DNA of 64,000 nt from Phenylobacterium aquaticum (GTDB taxonomy: Bacteria; Pseudomonadota; Alphaproteobacteria; Caulobacterales; Caulobacteraceae). The notes under the pieces were generated by a model. That model was not told the DNA's origin. It was given only the letters and a program-made list of their open reading frames with translations, and ran no database searches. The stretch lies in NCBI RefSeq assembly GCF_022695515.1, contig NZ_JALDPT010000007.1, positions 1 through 64,000 of the forward strand, in the 5' to 3' direction. This document shows positions 1-7,515 of this stretch, piece after piece. Each line of letters begins with the position of its first letter. The stretch's first letter is position 1. The position numbers and the translations under genes were made by a program.

Positions 1-695
1 CGGCCGCCCTGCCGGCCCGGGCCGAACCCGACCTCGGCCCGGCCCTGATCAAGGTCCGCGCCGAGGATTGGCGGGGCGCGCTTGGCCTGCTCAACCCCAT
101 CACCGCCGCTGGCTGCCCCGCCATGGCGCTCTATCTCAGCGGCCTGTCCTCGGCCAAGCTGGGGGACGCCAAGGCGACCCTCAAGGCCGAAGCCCGCGCC
201 CTCGGCTGCGCGCCGCCCCTGGCGCCTGCCTATGCCGACGGCGCTCGCAAGCTGACGACCTGGGCGGCCGAGACCCTCGCCGCCCGGCCGAGCTTCACCT
301 TCGGCGGGACGATGAGCGTCGCGGGCCTGGGCGCCCTGGGCGGGGACAGCTTCGCCAGCCATGCCGGCGACGCGGGGGAGGGGGCCCCCGCGACCGGCCA
401 CGCTCCCACCCCGGAGGACGCCGCGGTCGCCGCCTGGATGAGAGCCCACGCCGCCGACGATTCCGCCGTCCGCACCCTGGTCCGCGACAGCGCCCGCGAG
501 GCGCCCGGTCTCGACCAGGTCTATGCCCGTGCGCGCCGGAACAACGCCCGGCAGGTCGCCCAATGCGTTGATCCTCGGACGCCTCAGTCTGTGCGACTGT
601 CCTGCTCGGACTGGCTCGCCAACGGGGTCGAGCCGCCGGAAACCCCCGTGGTCGCCCTGCCGGACGCCGCACCCTCCACGCCGCCCTCGCCATGA
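1..695 (+). CDS. Partial secreted hypothetical protein (5' end outside window)
   Basis: The frame is open from base 3, so the true start lies upstream. The first visible residues (AALPARAEPD) look like the end of a signal peptide with an AxA-type cleavage site, which suggests export. The rest is Ala/Pro-rich with four Cys residues and ends in a Pro-rich tail. The TGA at 693-695 ends the frame, but the same frame stays open to a TAG at 825-827 with protein-like composition (see findings). I recognise no family. Internal ATGs such as the one at 123 are not the natural start because the frame runs through them. Confidence 0.6.
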   Translation, partial: AALPARAEPDLGPALIKVRAEDWRGALGLLNPITAAGCPAMALYLSGLSSAKLGDAKATLKAEARALGCAPPLAPAYADGARKLTTWAAETLAARPSFTFGGTMSVAGLGALGGDSFASHAGDAGEGAPATGHAPTPEDAAVAAWMRAHAADDSAVRTLVRDSAREAPGLDQVYARARRNNARQVAQCVDPRTPQSVRLSCSDWLANGVEPPETPVVALPDAAPSTPPSP

Positions 696-823
696 TCCGA
701 CGGCGCTGCCGCCCTGGCGGCCAGCCCGTGTGGGCCAAGGGCCGCGAACCCGGCTTTCGATCCCCAGAAGTGCATGGCCATGGTCGAGGCGCCGGTTCCG
801 CCGCCGCCGGAGGTCGCGGTTCC

Positions 824-1504
824 TTAGCGCTCGAGATCCGGGCGTTGCGCCCCCTGGGCCTCACCGACCCTCAGCCTGTCATAGCCCACGAACCGGAACA
901 TGTGCTGACCGGCGACCAGCGGTTCGGGCGTCCCCGCGAACCGGTGGGCGCCTAAGCCGAACCCGGCGTCCGGGTCGGAGAGCCACTGCAGTTCGAAGCC
1001 GCGGCGTTCGAACCTGTCGCAGATCAGCGGAACCCTGTCCGGCGGCTTGCGATGGCGCGTCCACACCACGATCCCACCGGTCGCGCAGAGCTGGGGGCAG
1101 GTGTCGATCACCCGCTCGATGTCAGGGTCGGTGATGTTGCCGAACAGCCCGCAAACCAGCACCAGGTCAGCGGGCGTCATGCCCTGGTAGTGATCGGTCA
1201 GCGAAGCGTCGCCCGTCACCATCTCGACCTGATGCAGCCCGAAGGCGCGGATCGTTTCCCGAGCGCAGTCGGCGTTGCGCTCATCCAATTCGACCAGCCG
1301 CGCCCGGACATCGGCACGCCGCGGGTGCTCGGCCAGCACCTCCAGCAGATCGCGCCCTTGGCCGGCGCACAGGCTTACAACGCGAAGCGGACCCGGCGGG
1401 GCGTCATCCAGAGCGTCGCGAATCCGCGCTTGAACGGCCCGCAGCCGTCGCGCCAAGGCCGAGTCTGGATTGTCATAGGCGTCTTGCCAGACCTGCCAGT
1501 CCAT
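824..1504 (-). CDS. Class I SAM-dependent methyltransferase
   Basis: 226 residues. A Rossmann-type glycine motif (SLCAGQGRDLL, about residues 44-54) is followed by an acidic strand end (VELDE, about 71-75) expected to hold the SAM ribose. A second acidic position (GDAS, about 98-101) lies where the adenine is usually bound. This is the layout of class I methyltransferases. The substrate cannot be inferred; the family includes small-molecule and protein methylases. It stands alone on the reverse strand, and its 3' end reaches the end of the open frame that follows the first gene. The start is the only Met before the conserved core. Confidence 0.8.
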   Translation of the reverse strand: MDWQVWQDAYDNPDSALARRLRAVQARIRDALDDAPPGPLRVVSLCAGQGRDLLEVLAEHPRRADVRARLVELDERNADCARETIRAFGLHQVEMVTGDASLTDHYQGMTPADLVLVCGLFGNITDPDIERVIDTCPQLCATGGIVVWTRHRKPPDRVPLICDRFERRGFELQWLSDPDAGFGLGAHRFAGTPEPLVAGQHMFRFVGYDRLRVGEAQGAQRPDLER

Positions 1505-1672
1505 GACGGGCGCTCCGCGAGGGTGATGTCGAACCCTGCGTACTCTAGGTTGAAGAGCTGGCGCGCGTCAAAGGGACGGCCCCCATGAGCTTAGGCGCCG
1601 AACAAGGCCGGTTCGAGTGTCGCCCCGACGGCAGAGGCGTTGGAGGCGGGCCCCCGATCGCGGCGCCCGGGC

Positions 1673-1930
1673 CTATTCGGCGGGGCTCGGCTCCAGGCAG
1701 CTGACGGCGCCCTTCAGGACGCGGACGCCCAGGAAACGCATCTCGCCATTGGCGAAGCTGATGTCGGTGACCGGGATTTCCGGGTCGCGCTTCAGGGCGG
1801 AATCGTCGCGCGGGGTCAGGCGGACGACGAAGGAGTCCAGGTTCACGCCCTCGGCGCGAGCGGCTTCGATTTCCTTGCGCAGGCTGATGATGGCCTGCCG
1901 GGCGGTCTTGGGCATGGGGTTTGCGCGCAT
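1673..1930 (-). CDS. Conserved-looking small hypothetical protein
   Basis: 85 residues, or 80 if the internal ATG at 1915 is used. A basic, helical N-terminal half (KTARQAIISLRKEIEAARAEG) is followed by a strand-rich half ending in a motif around residues 66-77 (MRFLGVRVLKGA). The composition is balanced and non-repetitive and codon use matches the neighbours, which favours a real gene over a shadow frame. No family recognised and no catalytic motif seen. It is isolated, with about 170 bases to the methyltransferase gene and a long upstream region shared with the divergent cold-shock gene. Confidence 0.5.
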   Translation of the reverse strand: MRANPMPKTARQAIISLRKEIEAARAEGVNLDSFVVRLTPRDDSALKRDPEIPVTDISFANGEMRFLGVRVLKGAVSCLEPSPAE

Positions 1931-2306
1931 GGCCGAACCTTGCGCCTATTCCCCCTCCATGAACAGCCCCGGTCCGGCGGAGGTTGAGTATTTTCCGGCC
2001 ACGCAGCACGTATTTTGCGCCTTGGGATCGGAAAAATTCCGTCGTTGTGGCTGAAATCCGTCGCGTTTTCTGTCCCGGGCGGCATGTCTTCGCGCGGATC
2101 GATCTGGCCTTGGAGAAATTAAATCGAGGCCCGGGCGACAGATTTCTGGCGGGCGTTGCGGAATAGACCTATGACGGCGGCGTCGATATCTGCTGCGCAA
2201 CGCTCTAAAGGCCGTCCCCCCGCGTGGCGAATCTTGGACGCCGACCCTTCCAGACTCGATGGCCCGCCGGGATTTTCCGGCGGCCCCACGCGATACGGAG
2301 GCCGTC
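1931..2306. other. Intergenic region: divergent promoters and long cold-shock 5' leader
   Basis: About 376 bases without a convincing gene lie between a reverse-strand small gene and the forward cold-shock gene. Stretches around 2020-2060 and 2110-2130 are locally AT-richer than the rest of the window and are candidate promoter sites. The right end holds a perfect stem-loop just upstream of the cold-shock start, listed separately. Long structured leaders are well known for cspA-type genes; whether this one works that way is inference. Confidence 0.5.
2264..2283 (+). promoter_or_regulatory. Stem-loop in the cold-shock gene leader
   Basis: Perfect 7-bp arms CCGCCGG (2264-2270) and CCGGCGG (2277-2283) enclose the loop GATTTT. 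The hairpin sits 24 bases before the ATG and 13 bases before the GGAG Shine-Dalgarno (2297-2300). It could tune translation with temperature or act as an early terminator, but no run of T follows it. Confidence 0.5.
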
Positions 2307-2516
2307 ATGGCGACCGGAACAGTCAAATGGTTCAACCCCACCAAGGGCTTCGGCTTCATCCAGCCCGATGACGGCGGCAAGGACGTGTTCGTGCACATCT
2401 CCGCCCTCGAGCGGTCTGACCTGAATTCGCTCAATGAAGGCCAGCAGGTCGGCTTCGACCTGGAGCGCGACTCGCGCTCGGGCAAGGAAAACGCGGTCAA
2501 TCTGAAGTCGGTCTGA
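2307..2516 (+). CDS. Cold-shock domain protein (CspA family)
   Basis: 69 residues, the normal length for a single-domain bacterial Csp. It carries the RNP1 motif KGFGFI (13-18) and RNP2 motif VFVHIS (27-32) that bind single-stranded RNA or DNA through stacked aromatics. The protein is expected to act as an RNA chaperone in the cytoplasm. The ATG at 2307 is chosen over an upstream in-frame start at 2259 because the protein then begins with the standard MATGTVKWF and has GGAG seven bases upstream. The leader contains a strong hairpin. Which csp paralogue it is cannot be decided here. Confidence 0.95.
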   Translation: MATGTVKWFNPTKGFGFIQPDDGGKDVFVHISALERSDLNSLNEGQQVGFDLERDSRSGKENAVNLKSV

Positions 2517-2605
2517 CCGGCTGCGCGTTACCACAGGGTCGGGGCGTCCTGCGCCGGCCCTGTTCCGCGCGGCCTGTCGCCGCGCCTCCGCCAGAAAGAA
2601 ACCTC

Positions 2606-2905
2606 ATGGCCATAGCCGACATGATCCCGGGAATGGACGATTCCGAACTGGCGAACCTGCGCCAGAACGCCCAGCGTCTCACCGCTTCCGCCGTGGCCCG
2701 CCAGCAGGAGCAGGCCGTGGCCCTCCTGCCGCTGATCGACGCCGAACTGGCCCAGCGCGCGGCCGCCAAGCCCGCCCCCAAGACGCCTGCGCCCAAGTCC
2801 CGCAAGGCCAAGGTCCAGGCCGCCGCGGCCGCCGCCTCGGCCGAGCTTGAGGCTGACGAGGCCGACGAGGAGCCCGCCAACGACGACGACCCGACCGAAC
2901 TCTAG
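2606..2905 (+). CDS. Small hypothetical protein with basic middle and acidic tail
   Basis: 99 residues. The N-terminal half is helical (about 5-55). A Lys/Pro/Ala stretch follows (about 56-70, PAPKTPAPKSRKAKVQ), then an Ala-rich segment and a strongly acidic tail (EADEADEEPANDDDPTE). This charge pattern resembles small nucleoid- or RNA-associated proteins, but I do not recognise the family. It lies 90 bases behind the cold-shock gene in the same direction and may be co-transcribed. The start ATG at 2606 has AGAAAG upstream. Confidence 0.6.
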   Translation: MAIADMIPGMDDSELANLRQNAQRLTASAVARQQEQAVALLPLIDAELAQRAAAKPAPKTPAPKSRKAKVQAAAAAASAELEADEADEEPANDDDPTEL

Positions 2906-2944
2906 GTCGCGCGCCGCGTCCAAACCCATGCTAGCAATTCTCCC

Positions 2945-3715
2945 ATGGCAGACGCGAAGATCGAACTCCTCGAGGTCCGCAAGACCTATGGCGGGCATGT
3001 CGCGCTCTGCGGCGTGAGCCTCGCCATAGCCGCCGGGACCTTCGTGGCCCTGGTCGGCGCCTCGGGGTCCGGCAAGACGACCCTGCTCAAGACCATCAAC
3101 GGCCTGGCCGCGATCGACGCCGGCCAGGTCCGCATCGACGGAGAGGACGCCCGCGCCGTCCCGCCGCACGTCCTGCGCCGCCGCATCGGCTATGTGTTCC
3201 AGGAGGTGGGCCTGTTCCCGCACCTGACTGTGGCCGAGAACATCGCCATCACGCCCAAGCTGCTCGGCTGGGACCCGGCCCGGATCGCCGCCCGGGTCGA
3301 GGCCCTGCTCGATCTCGTCGCCCTGCCGCGCGAGGTCGCGGGCCGCGCGCCCGCCGCCCTGTCCGGCGGCCAGCGCCAGAGGGTGGGCGTCGCCCGCGCG
3401 CTCGCCGCCGAGCCCGCCGTCATGCTGATGGACGAGCCCTTCGGGGCGCTGGATCCCATCACCCGCGACGCGCTCGGGACCGATGTCCGGGCCCTGCACG
3501 AGCGGCTGGGCCTCACCACCGTGATGGTCACCCACGACATGGCCGAGGCCGTGCTGCTGGCCGACCGGATCGTCGTGATCGACGCCGGCGTGGTTCTGGC
3601 CGACGGCCCGCCCCAGGCGCTGGCCGCCAGCGCCGAGCCCAAGGTCCGCGCCCTGATGGACGCCCCGCGCCGCCAGGCCGCGCGCCTGGCCGAACGCCTG
3701 GGGCTCGGCTCATGA
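2945..3715 (+). CDS. Osmoprotectant (glycine betaine/choline-type) ABC transporter ATPase
   Basis: 256 residues. Walker A is at 38-46 (GASGSGKTT), the signature LSGGQ at 139-143, Walker B at about 159-165 (VMLMDEP) and the switch His at about 197. Sequence and context match the OpuCA/YehX group that powers uptake of betaine-like compatible solutes. The gene overlaps the next one by four bases (ATGA), so the two are translationally coupled. It lacks the C-terminal CBS domains found in some OpuA/OpuCA proteins, so direct ionic-strength sensing by that route is unlikely. Confidence 0.88.
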   Translation: MADAKIELLEVRKTYGGHVALCGVSLAIAAGTFVALVGASGSGKTTLLKTINGLAAIDAGQVRIDGEDARAVPPHVLRRRIGYVFQEVGLFPHLTVAENIAITPKLLGWDPARIAARVEALLDLVALPREVAGRAPAALSGGQRQRVGVARALAAEPAVMLMDEPFGALDPITRDALGTDVRALHERLGLTTVMVTHDMAEAVLLADRIVVIDAGVVLADGPPQALAASAEPKVRALMDAPRRQAARLAERLGLGS

Positions 3716-5259
3716 GCCCCGCCCTGGCCGCCGCCTGGGCCCTGCTGCCCGACTATCTCGGCTGGCATGTGCTGCTCAGCGCCAGCGCCCTGCTGCTGGG
3801 CGTGGCGATCAGCCTGCCGCTGGCTGTGGTCGCGAGCCGCAGCCCCCGCCTGCGCTGGCCGGTCCTGGCCTTCGCCGGCCTGATTCAGACCATACCGAGC
3901 CTGGCCCTGCTGGCCCTGTTCTATCCCCTGCTGCTGGGCCTCTCGGCGCTGTTCCAGGGGCTGATCGGCCACGGCTTCTCGGCGCTCGGCTTCCTGCCGT
4001 CGCTGCTGGCTCTGACCCTCTATTCGATGCTGCCCATGCTGCGGACCGCCACCACCGGCATCCTCGGCGTCGACCCCGCCGTGCGCGAGGCCGCCGATGG
4101 GGTGGGGATGACCCCCTCGCAGCGGCTGTTCCAGGTCGAGCTGCCGCTCGCCATGCCGGTGATCATGGCCGGGGTGCGCACCGCCGCGGTCTGGACCATC
4201 GGCGCGGCCACCCTGTCGACCCCCGTCGGCCAGACCAGCCTCGGCAACTATATCTTCGCCGGCCTGCAGACCGAGAACTGGGTCTCCGTCCTGTTCGGCT
4301 GCGCCGCCTCGGCGGTCCTGGCCCTGGTCGTCGACCAGCTCCTGGGTCTGGTGGAAGCCGGCTTCGCGCGCCGCGACGGACGCCGCATCGGGCTGGGCGC
4401 CGGCGCGCTCGTCCTGGGCTGCGCGCTCGCCATCGCCCCCATCGTCCACCTCGGCGGCAAGGCGGCCTATGTGGTCGGCGCTAAGAACTTCTCCGAACAG
4501 TACATCCTGGCCGAACTGATGGCCGACCGCCTGGAGAAGATCGGCGCCCAAGTCAGCCGCAAAGAGGATCTCGGCTCGGCCGTGGCCTATCGCGCGCTCG
4601 CCGCCGGCGAACTCGACGTCTATGTCGACTATACCGGGACCCTGTGGACCAGCGTGCTGAAGCGCCAGGACAATCCGGGCCGCGCCGCCGTCCTGGCCGG
4701 CCTGACCCAGGAGCTGAAGCGCCGCGACGGCGTGATCGTCCTGGGCTCCCTTGGCTTCGAGAACGCCTACGCCTTCGCCATGCGCACCGACCGGGCCCAG
4801 GCGCTGGGGGTGACCAGCCTGGCCGATCTCGCCCGTGCGGCGCCCAGCCTCACGCTCGGCACGGACATCGAGTTCCTGTCGCGGCCTGAATGGAAGGCGG
4901 TCGACGCCGCCTATGGCTTCCAGTTCAAGGCAAAGCGCTCGTTCCAGCCGACCTTCATGTACCGGGCGCTGGGCGGCGGCGAGGCCGACGTGATCTCGGC
5001 CTTCTCCTCGGACGGCCGCATCGCCGCCGACCACCTGACCGTGCTCACCGACCCCAAGGGCGCGCTGCCGCCCTATGACGCGGTCATCCTGGTCTCGCCC
5101 AAGCGGGCGGGGGACCGCCGGCTGATCGCCGCGCTGCAGCCCCTGGTCGGCGCGGTCGACGTTCGCGCCATGCGGGCGGCCAATTACAGCCTCGACCGCG
5201 ACCAGGGGAAACTCACCCCGGCGCAAGCCGCGCGGACCCTTGAAAAGGGCTTCCGTTAG
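3712..5259 (+). CDS. Osmoprotectant ABC importer: permease fused to substrate-binding domain
   Basis: 515 residues. Residues 1 to about 245 form a multi-span BPD-type inner-membrane permease with an EAA-like loop (about 115-140, REAADGVGM...LFQVELPLAMP). From about residue 250 the chain becomes an OpuAC/ProX-type binding domain, starting VVGAKNFSEQYILAELM and including the YVDYTGT segment typical of betaine or choline binders. Tethered binding domains are known in OpuA and some OpuC-like systems. Together with the upstream ATPase this is a complete two-gene importer. Specificity for glycine betaine, choline or a related solute is not resolved by sequence. Confidence 0.88.
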   Translation: MSPALAAAWALLPDYLGWHVLLSASALLLGVAISLPLAVVASRSPRLRWPVLAFAGLIQTIPSLALLALFYPLLLGLSALFQGLIGHGFSALGFLPSLLALTLYSMLPMLRTATTGILGVDPAVREAADGVGMTPSQRLFQVELPLAMPVIMAGVRTAAVWTIGAATLSTPVGQTSLGNYIFAGLQTENWVSVLFGCAASAVLALVVDQLLGLVEAGFARRDGRRIGLGAGALVLGCALAIAPIVHLGGKAAYVVGAKNFSEQYILAELMADRLEKIGAQVSRKEDLGSAVAYRALAAGELDVYVDYTGTLWTSVLKRQDNPGRAAVLAGLTQELKRRDGVIVLGSLGFENAYAFAMRTDRAQALGVTSLADLARAAPSLTLGTDIEFLSRPEWKAVDAAYGFQFKAKRSFQPTFMYRALGGGEADVISAFSSDGRIAADHLTVLTDPKGALPPYDAVILVSPKRAGDRRLIAALQPLVGAVDVRAMRAANYSLDRDQGKLTPAQAARTLEKGFR

Positions 5260-5265
5260 GCTTCG

Positions 5266-5304
5266 TTAACCATGTCGCGCGATGGTCGCGGCGTTAAGGT
5301 TAAC
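5266..5304 (+). promoter_or_regulatory. CtrA-like half-sites upstream of fliQ
   Basis: TTAACCAT (5266-5273) and TTAAGGTTAAC (5294-5304) fall in the 64 bases before fliQ. TTAA-based motifs are recognised by the cell-cycle regulator CtrA in Caulobacterales, and early flagellar genes are among its targets. The spacing is not the classic TTAA-N7-TTAA, so this is a candidate only. Confidence 0.45.
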
Positions 5305-5323
5305 GCTTATCCGAGAGGCCTCC

Positions 5324-5587
5324 ATGAACGGCGCCGAGGTGCTGGACGTCGGTCGCGACGCCATCTGGCTCACCATCCAACTGTCTGCGCCCGTGCTGAT
5401 CGTCGGCCTCGTGGTCGGCGTGGCCATCGGCCTGATGCAGGCCCTGACCCAGATCCAGGAAGCGACCCTGGTCTTCGCGCCCAAGATCGTGGCCGTGTTC
5501 ATCTCGCTCCTGTTCTTCCTGCCGCTGATGGGCGCGCTGATGAACAGCTTCATGCAGCATATCGCCGCCCGCATCGCGGCCATGTAG
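5324..5587 (+). CDS. fliQ: Flagellar export apparatus protein FliQ
   Basis: 87 residues with two transmembrane helices (about 15-40 and 50-75), the usual FliQ size and shape. The helix-rich pattern GLMQALTQIQEATLVFAPK is typical of FliQ. It forms part of the FliP-FliQ-FliR export gate in the inner membrane at the base of the flagellum. The ATG at 5324 is preferred to a more upstream frame start because it follows AGAGGCC and gives the normal family length. fliR follows after four bases, giving the conserved fliQ-fliR-flhB order. Confidence 0.95.
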   Translation: MNGAEVLDVGRDAIWLTIQLSAPVLIVGLVVGVAIGLMQALTQIQEATLVFAPKIVAVFISLLFFLPLMGALMNSFMQHIAARIAAM

Positions 5588-5591
5588 GGCC

Positions 5592-6350
5592 GTGGAGTCC
5601 TACGCAACAGCTCAGCAGGTCTATGCCGGCGGCCTGATCTTCGCCCGGCTCGCGGCCCTGATCATGCTGATCCCAGGGTTGGGGGACACGGTCGTGCCCG
5701 CCCGCATCCGCATGGCCTTCGCCTTCCTCCTGACCCTGATGCTGGTCCCGGTGGTCTCGCCGGTGCTGCCCGCGGTGCCGGGGACGGTCAGCGCCATGGC
5801 GGGCGCGATGATCGGCGAGATCCTGATCGGCCTGATGATCGGCTCCATCCTGCGGCTGTTCATGATGGCGCTCGCGGTGGCCGGGGAAATCGTCTCGATC
5901 CAGACCACCCTGTCCTTCGCCCAGACCGCGGCGCCGGGCATCACTCAGAACTCCACGACGCTCGGCACCTTCCTCAGCCTGATCGGCACGGTGCTGATCA
6001 TGACCACCAACCTGCACCACCTGTTCCTGGCGGGCATCGTGCGGTCCTACAGCCTGTTCCCTTTCGGCCACGCCGTGCCGATCGCCGACGCCGGCGAGCT
6101 GGCGGTCCGCACCATGTCCGGCGCGTTCAAGATGGGCGTCCAGCTGTCGGCGCCGGTCGCCGTCTTCGCCCTGGTGTTCAACGTCGCCACCGGCCTGGTC
6201 GGGCGGGTGATGCCCCAGTTCCAGGTGTTCTTCGTCGCTTCGCCCCTGATCGTCCTTCTGGGACTGTCGATCTTCGCGCTCAGCCTGGGCACGGTCGGCA
6301 TGGTCTGGGTGAACGGGTATCGCGACCTTCTCGGCGTCTTCGGAGGCTGA
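5592..6350 (+). CDS. fliR: Flagellar export apparatus protein FliR
   Basis: 252 residues with about six hydrophobic helices, matching FliR length. The N-terminal segment (QQVYAGGLIFARLAALIMLIP) and the central region around SIQTTLSFAQTAAPG are FliR-like. FliR completes the export gate with FliP and FliQ and contacts FlhB. The start is GTG at 5592, directly after the fliQ stop, and flhB begins two bases beyond the fliR stop, so the three genes form one transcription unit. Confidence 0.95.
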   Translation: MESYATAQQVYAGGLIFARLAALIMLIPGLGDTVVPARIRMAFAFLLTLMLVPVVSPVLPAVPGTVSAMAGAMIGEILIGLMIGSILRLFMMALAVAGEIVSIQTTLSFAQTAAPGITQNSTTLGTFLSLIGTVLIMTTNLHHLFLAGIVRSYSLFPFGHAVPIADAGELAVRTMSGAFKMGVQLSAPVAVFALVFNVATGLVGRVMPQFQVFFVASPLIVLLGLSIFALSLGTVGMVWVNGYRDLLGVFGG

Positions 6351-6351
6351 T

Positions 6352-7425
6352 TTGGCGGACGATCCCGAAGACAAAACAGAAGAGCCAACAGCCCGAAAAC
6401 TGGCTGACGCCCGCTCCAAGGGCGATGTCGTCAAGACGCCGGACCTGCCGCAGCTGGCCTCGTTCATGGCCGCGGCGGCGGTGATCGCCGTGGCGGGCGG
6501 CTGGATGAGCCGCGACATGGCCGTCGCCCTCAAGCCGTTCCTGGAGCATCCCGAGGCCTTCTCGGTCGGCGGGGGCGGTGGCGTGGGCGTCGCCCATCAG
6601 GCGCTGATGGCCGCCGTGCCCATGCTGGCCGCCGTCCTGGCCGCCTCGGTCATCGCCGGGGTGGCGGGCAATGTCATGCAGACGGGGCTCTTGTGGACTC
6701 CCAGCAAGCTCGCGCCCAGCTTCGACAAGCTGTCGCCCATGTCGGGCCTGAAGCGGCTGTTCGGCGTCGACTCGATCATGCAGTTCGCCAAGTCGATCGT
6801 GAAGGTCGTGCTGGTCGGCTGGATCGCCTGGATGGTCGTGAAGCCCCGGCTTGCCGACATGCCGGGCCTGGCGGCCATGGATGCGCTGGCGATCCTGCCC
6901 TACCTCTGCGACATCCTGCGTCGCCTGGTGTTCTCGATCGGCGGCTTCCTGCTGGTCATCGCCGGCTTCGACTGGTTCTGGCAGCGCCAGCGCTTCATGG
7001 CGCGCCACCGGATGAGCAAGGAGGAGCTCAAGGAAGACTACAAGCAGACCGAAGGCGATCCCCACGTCAAAGCCAAGCAGAAGCAGATCCGCATCCAGCG
7101 CTCGCGCCGGCGGATGATGGCGGCGGTGCCGACCGCCACGGTGGTGGTCATGAACCCGACCCACTACGCCGTCGCGCTGAAGTACGAGGCCGGGGAGGGT
7201 GGCGCGCCGGTCTGCGTCGCCAAGGGGCTGGACTCGCTGGCCTTGAAGATTCGCGCCGTGGCCGAGGAGGCCGGGGTGCCGGTCATCGAGGATCCGCCGC
7301 TGGCCCGTTCGCTCTATGCGGCGGTCGAGGTCGACGACTTCATTCCGCCCAAGCACTACGAGGCGGTGGCCAAGATCATCGGGTTCCTGATGAACGGCGC
7401 CGGCTTCTCGGCGAACGCCGCATGA
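6352..7425 (+). CDS. flhB: Flagellar export switch protein FlhB
   Basis: 357 residues with a TTG start at 6352. The polar N-terminus (DDPEDKTEEPTARKL) is the FlhB signature, followed by four membrane helices. The cytoplasmic domain carries the autocleavage motif NPTH at 268-271; cleavage between Asn and Pro switches export from rod/hook to filament substrates. The intact motif suggests a functional switch. The gene closes the fliQ-fliR-flhB unit and cckA follows about 90 bases later. Confidence 0.96.
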   Translation: MADDPEDKTEEPTARKLADARSKGDVVKTPDLPQLASFMAAAAVIAVAGGWMSRDMAVALKPFLEHPEAFSVGGGGGVGVAHQALMAAVPMLAAVLAASVIAGVAGNVMQTGLLWTPSKLAPSFDKLSPMSGLKRLFGVDSIMQFAKSIVKVVLVGWIAWMVVKPRLADMPGLAAMDALAILPYLCDILRRLVFSIGGFLLVIAGFDWFWQRQRFMARHRMSKEELKEDYKQTEGDPHVKAKQKQIRIQRSRRRMMAAVPTATVVVMNPTHYAVALKYEAGEGGAPVCVAKGLDSLALKIRAVAEEAGVPVIEDPPLARSLYAAVEVDDFIPPKHYEAVAKIIGFLMNGAGFSANAA

Positions 7426-7515
7426 GCCCCGCCGCAACCCCTTTTCACGCCTGGAAATCCACAATCTGGGCGGGTGTGTCGCCGCTCGGCGAAATACCCT
7501 TACGAGTCTATGCTT

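Noticed and set aside
692-955. 87-residue forward frame after the first gene
   Set aside because: Arg/Gly-rich, overlaps the methyltransferase end on the other strand; a different frame at the same place looks more protein-like.
3190-5226. 678-residue open frame on the reverse strand opposite the osmoprotectant transporter
   Set aside because: It is antisense to two clear ABC genes, is dominated by Gly/Gln/Arg/Asp/His, and has no domain motif; typical shadow frame in GC-rich DNA.
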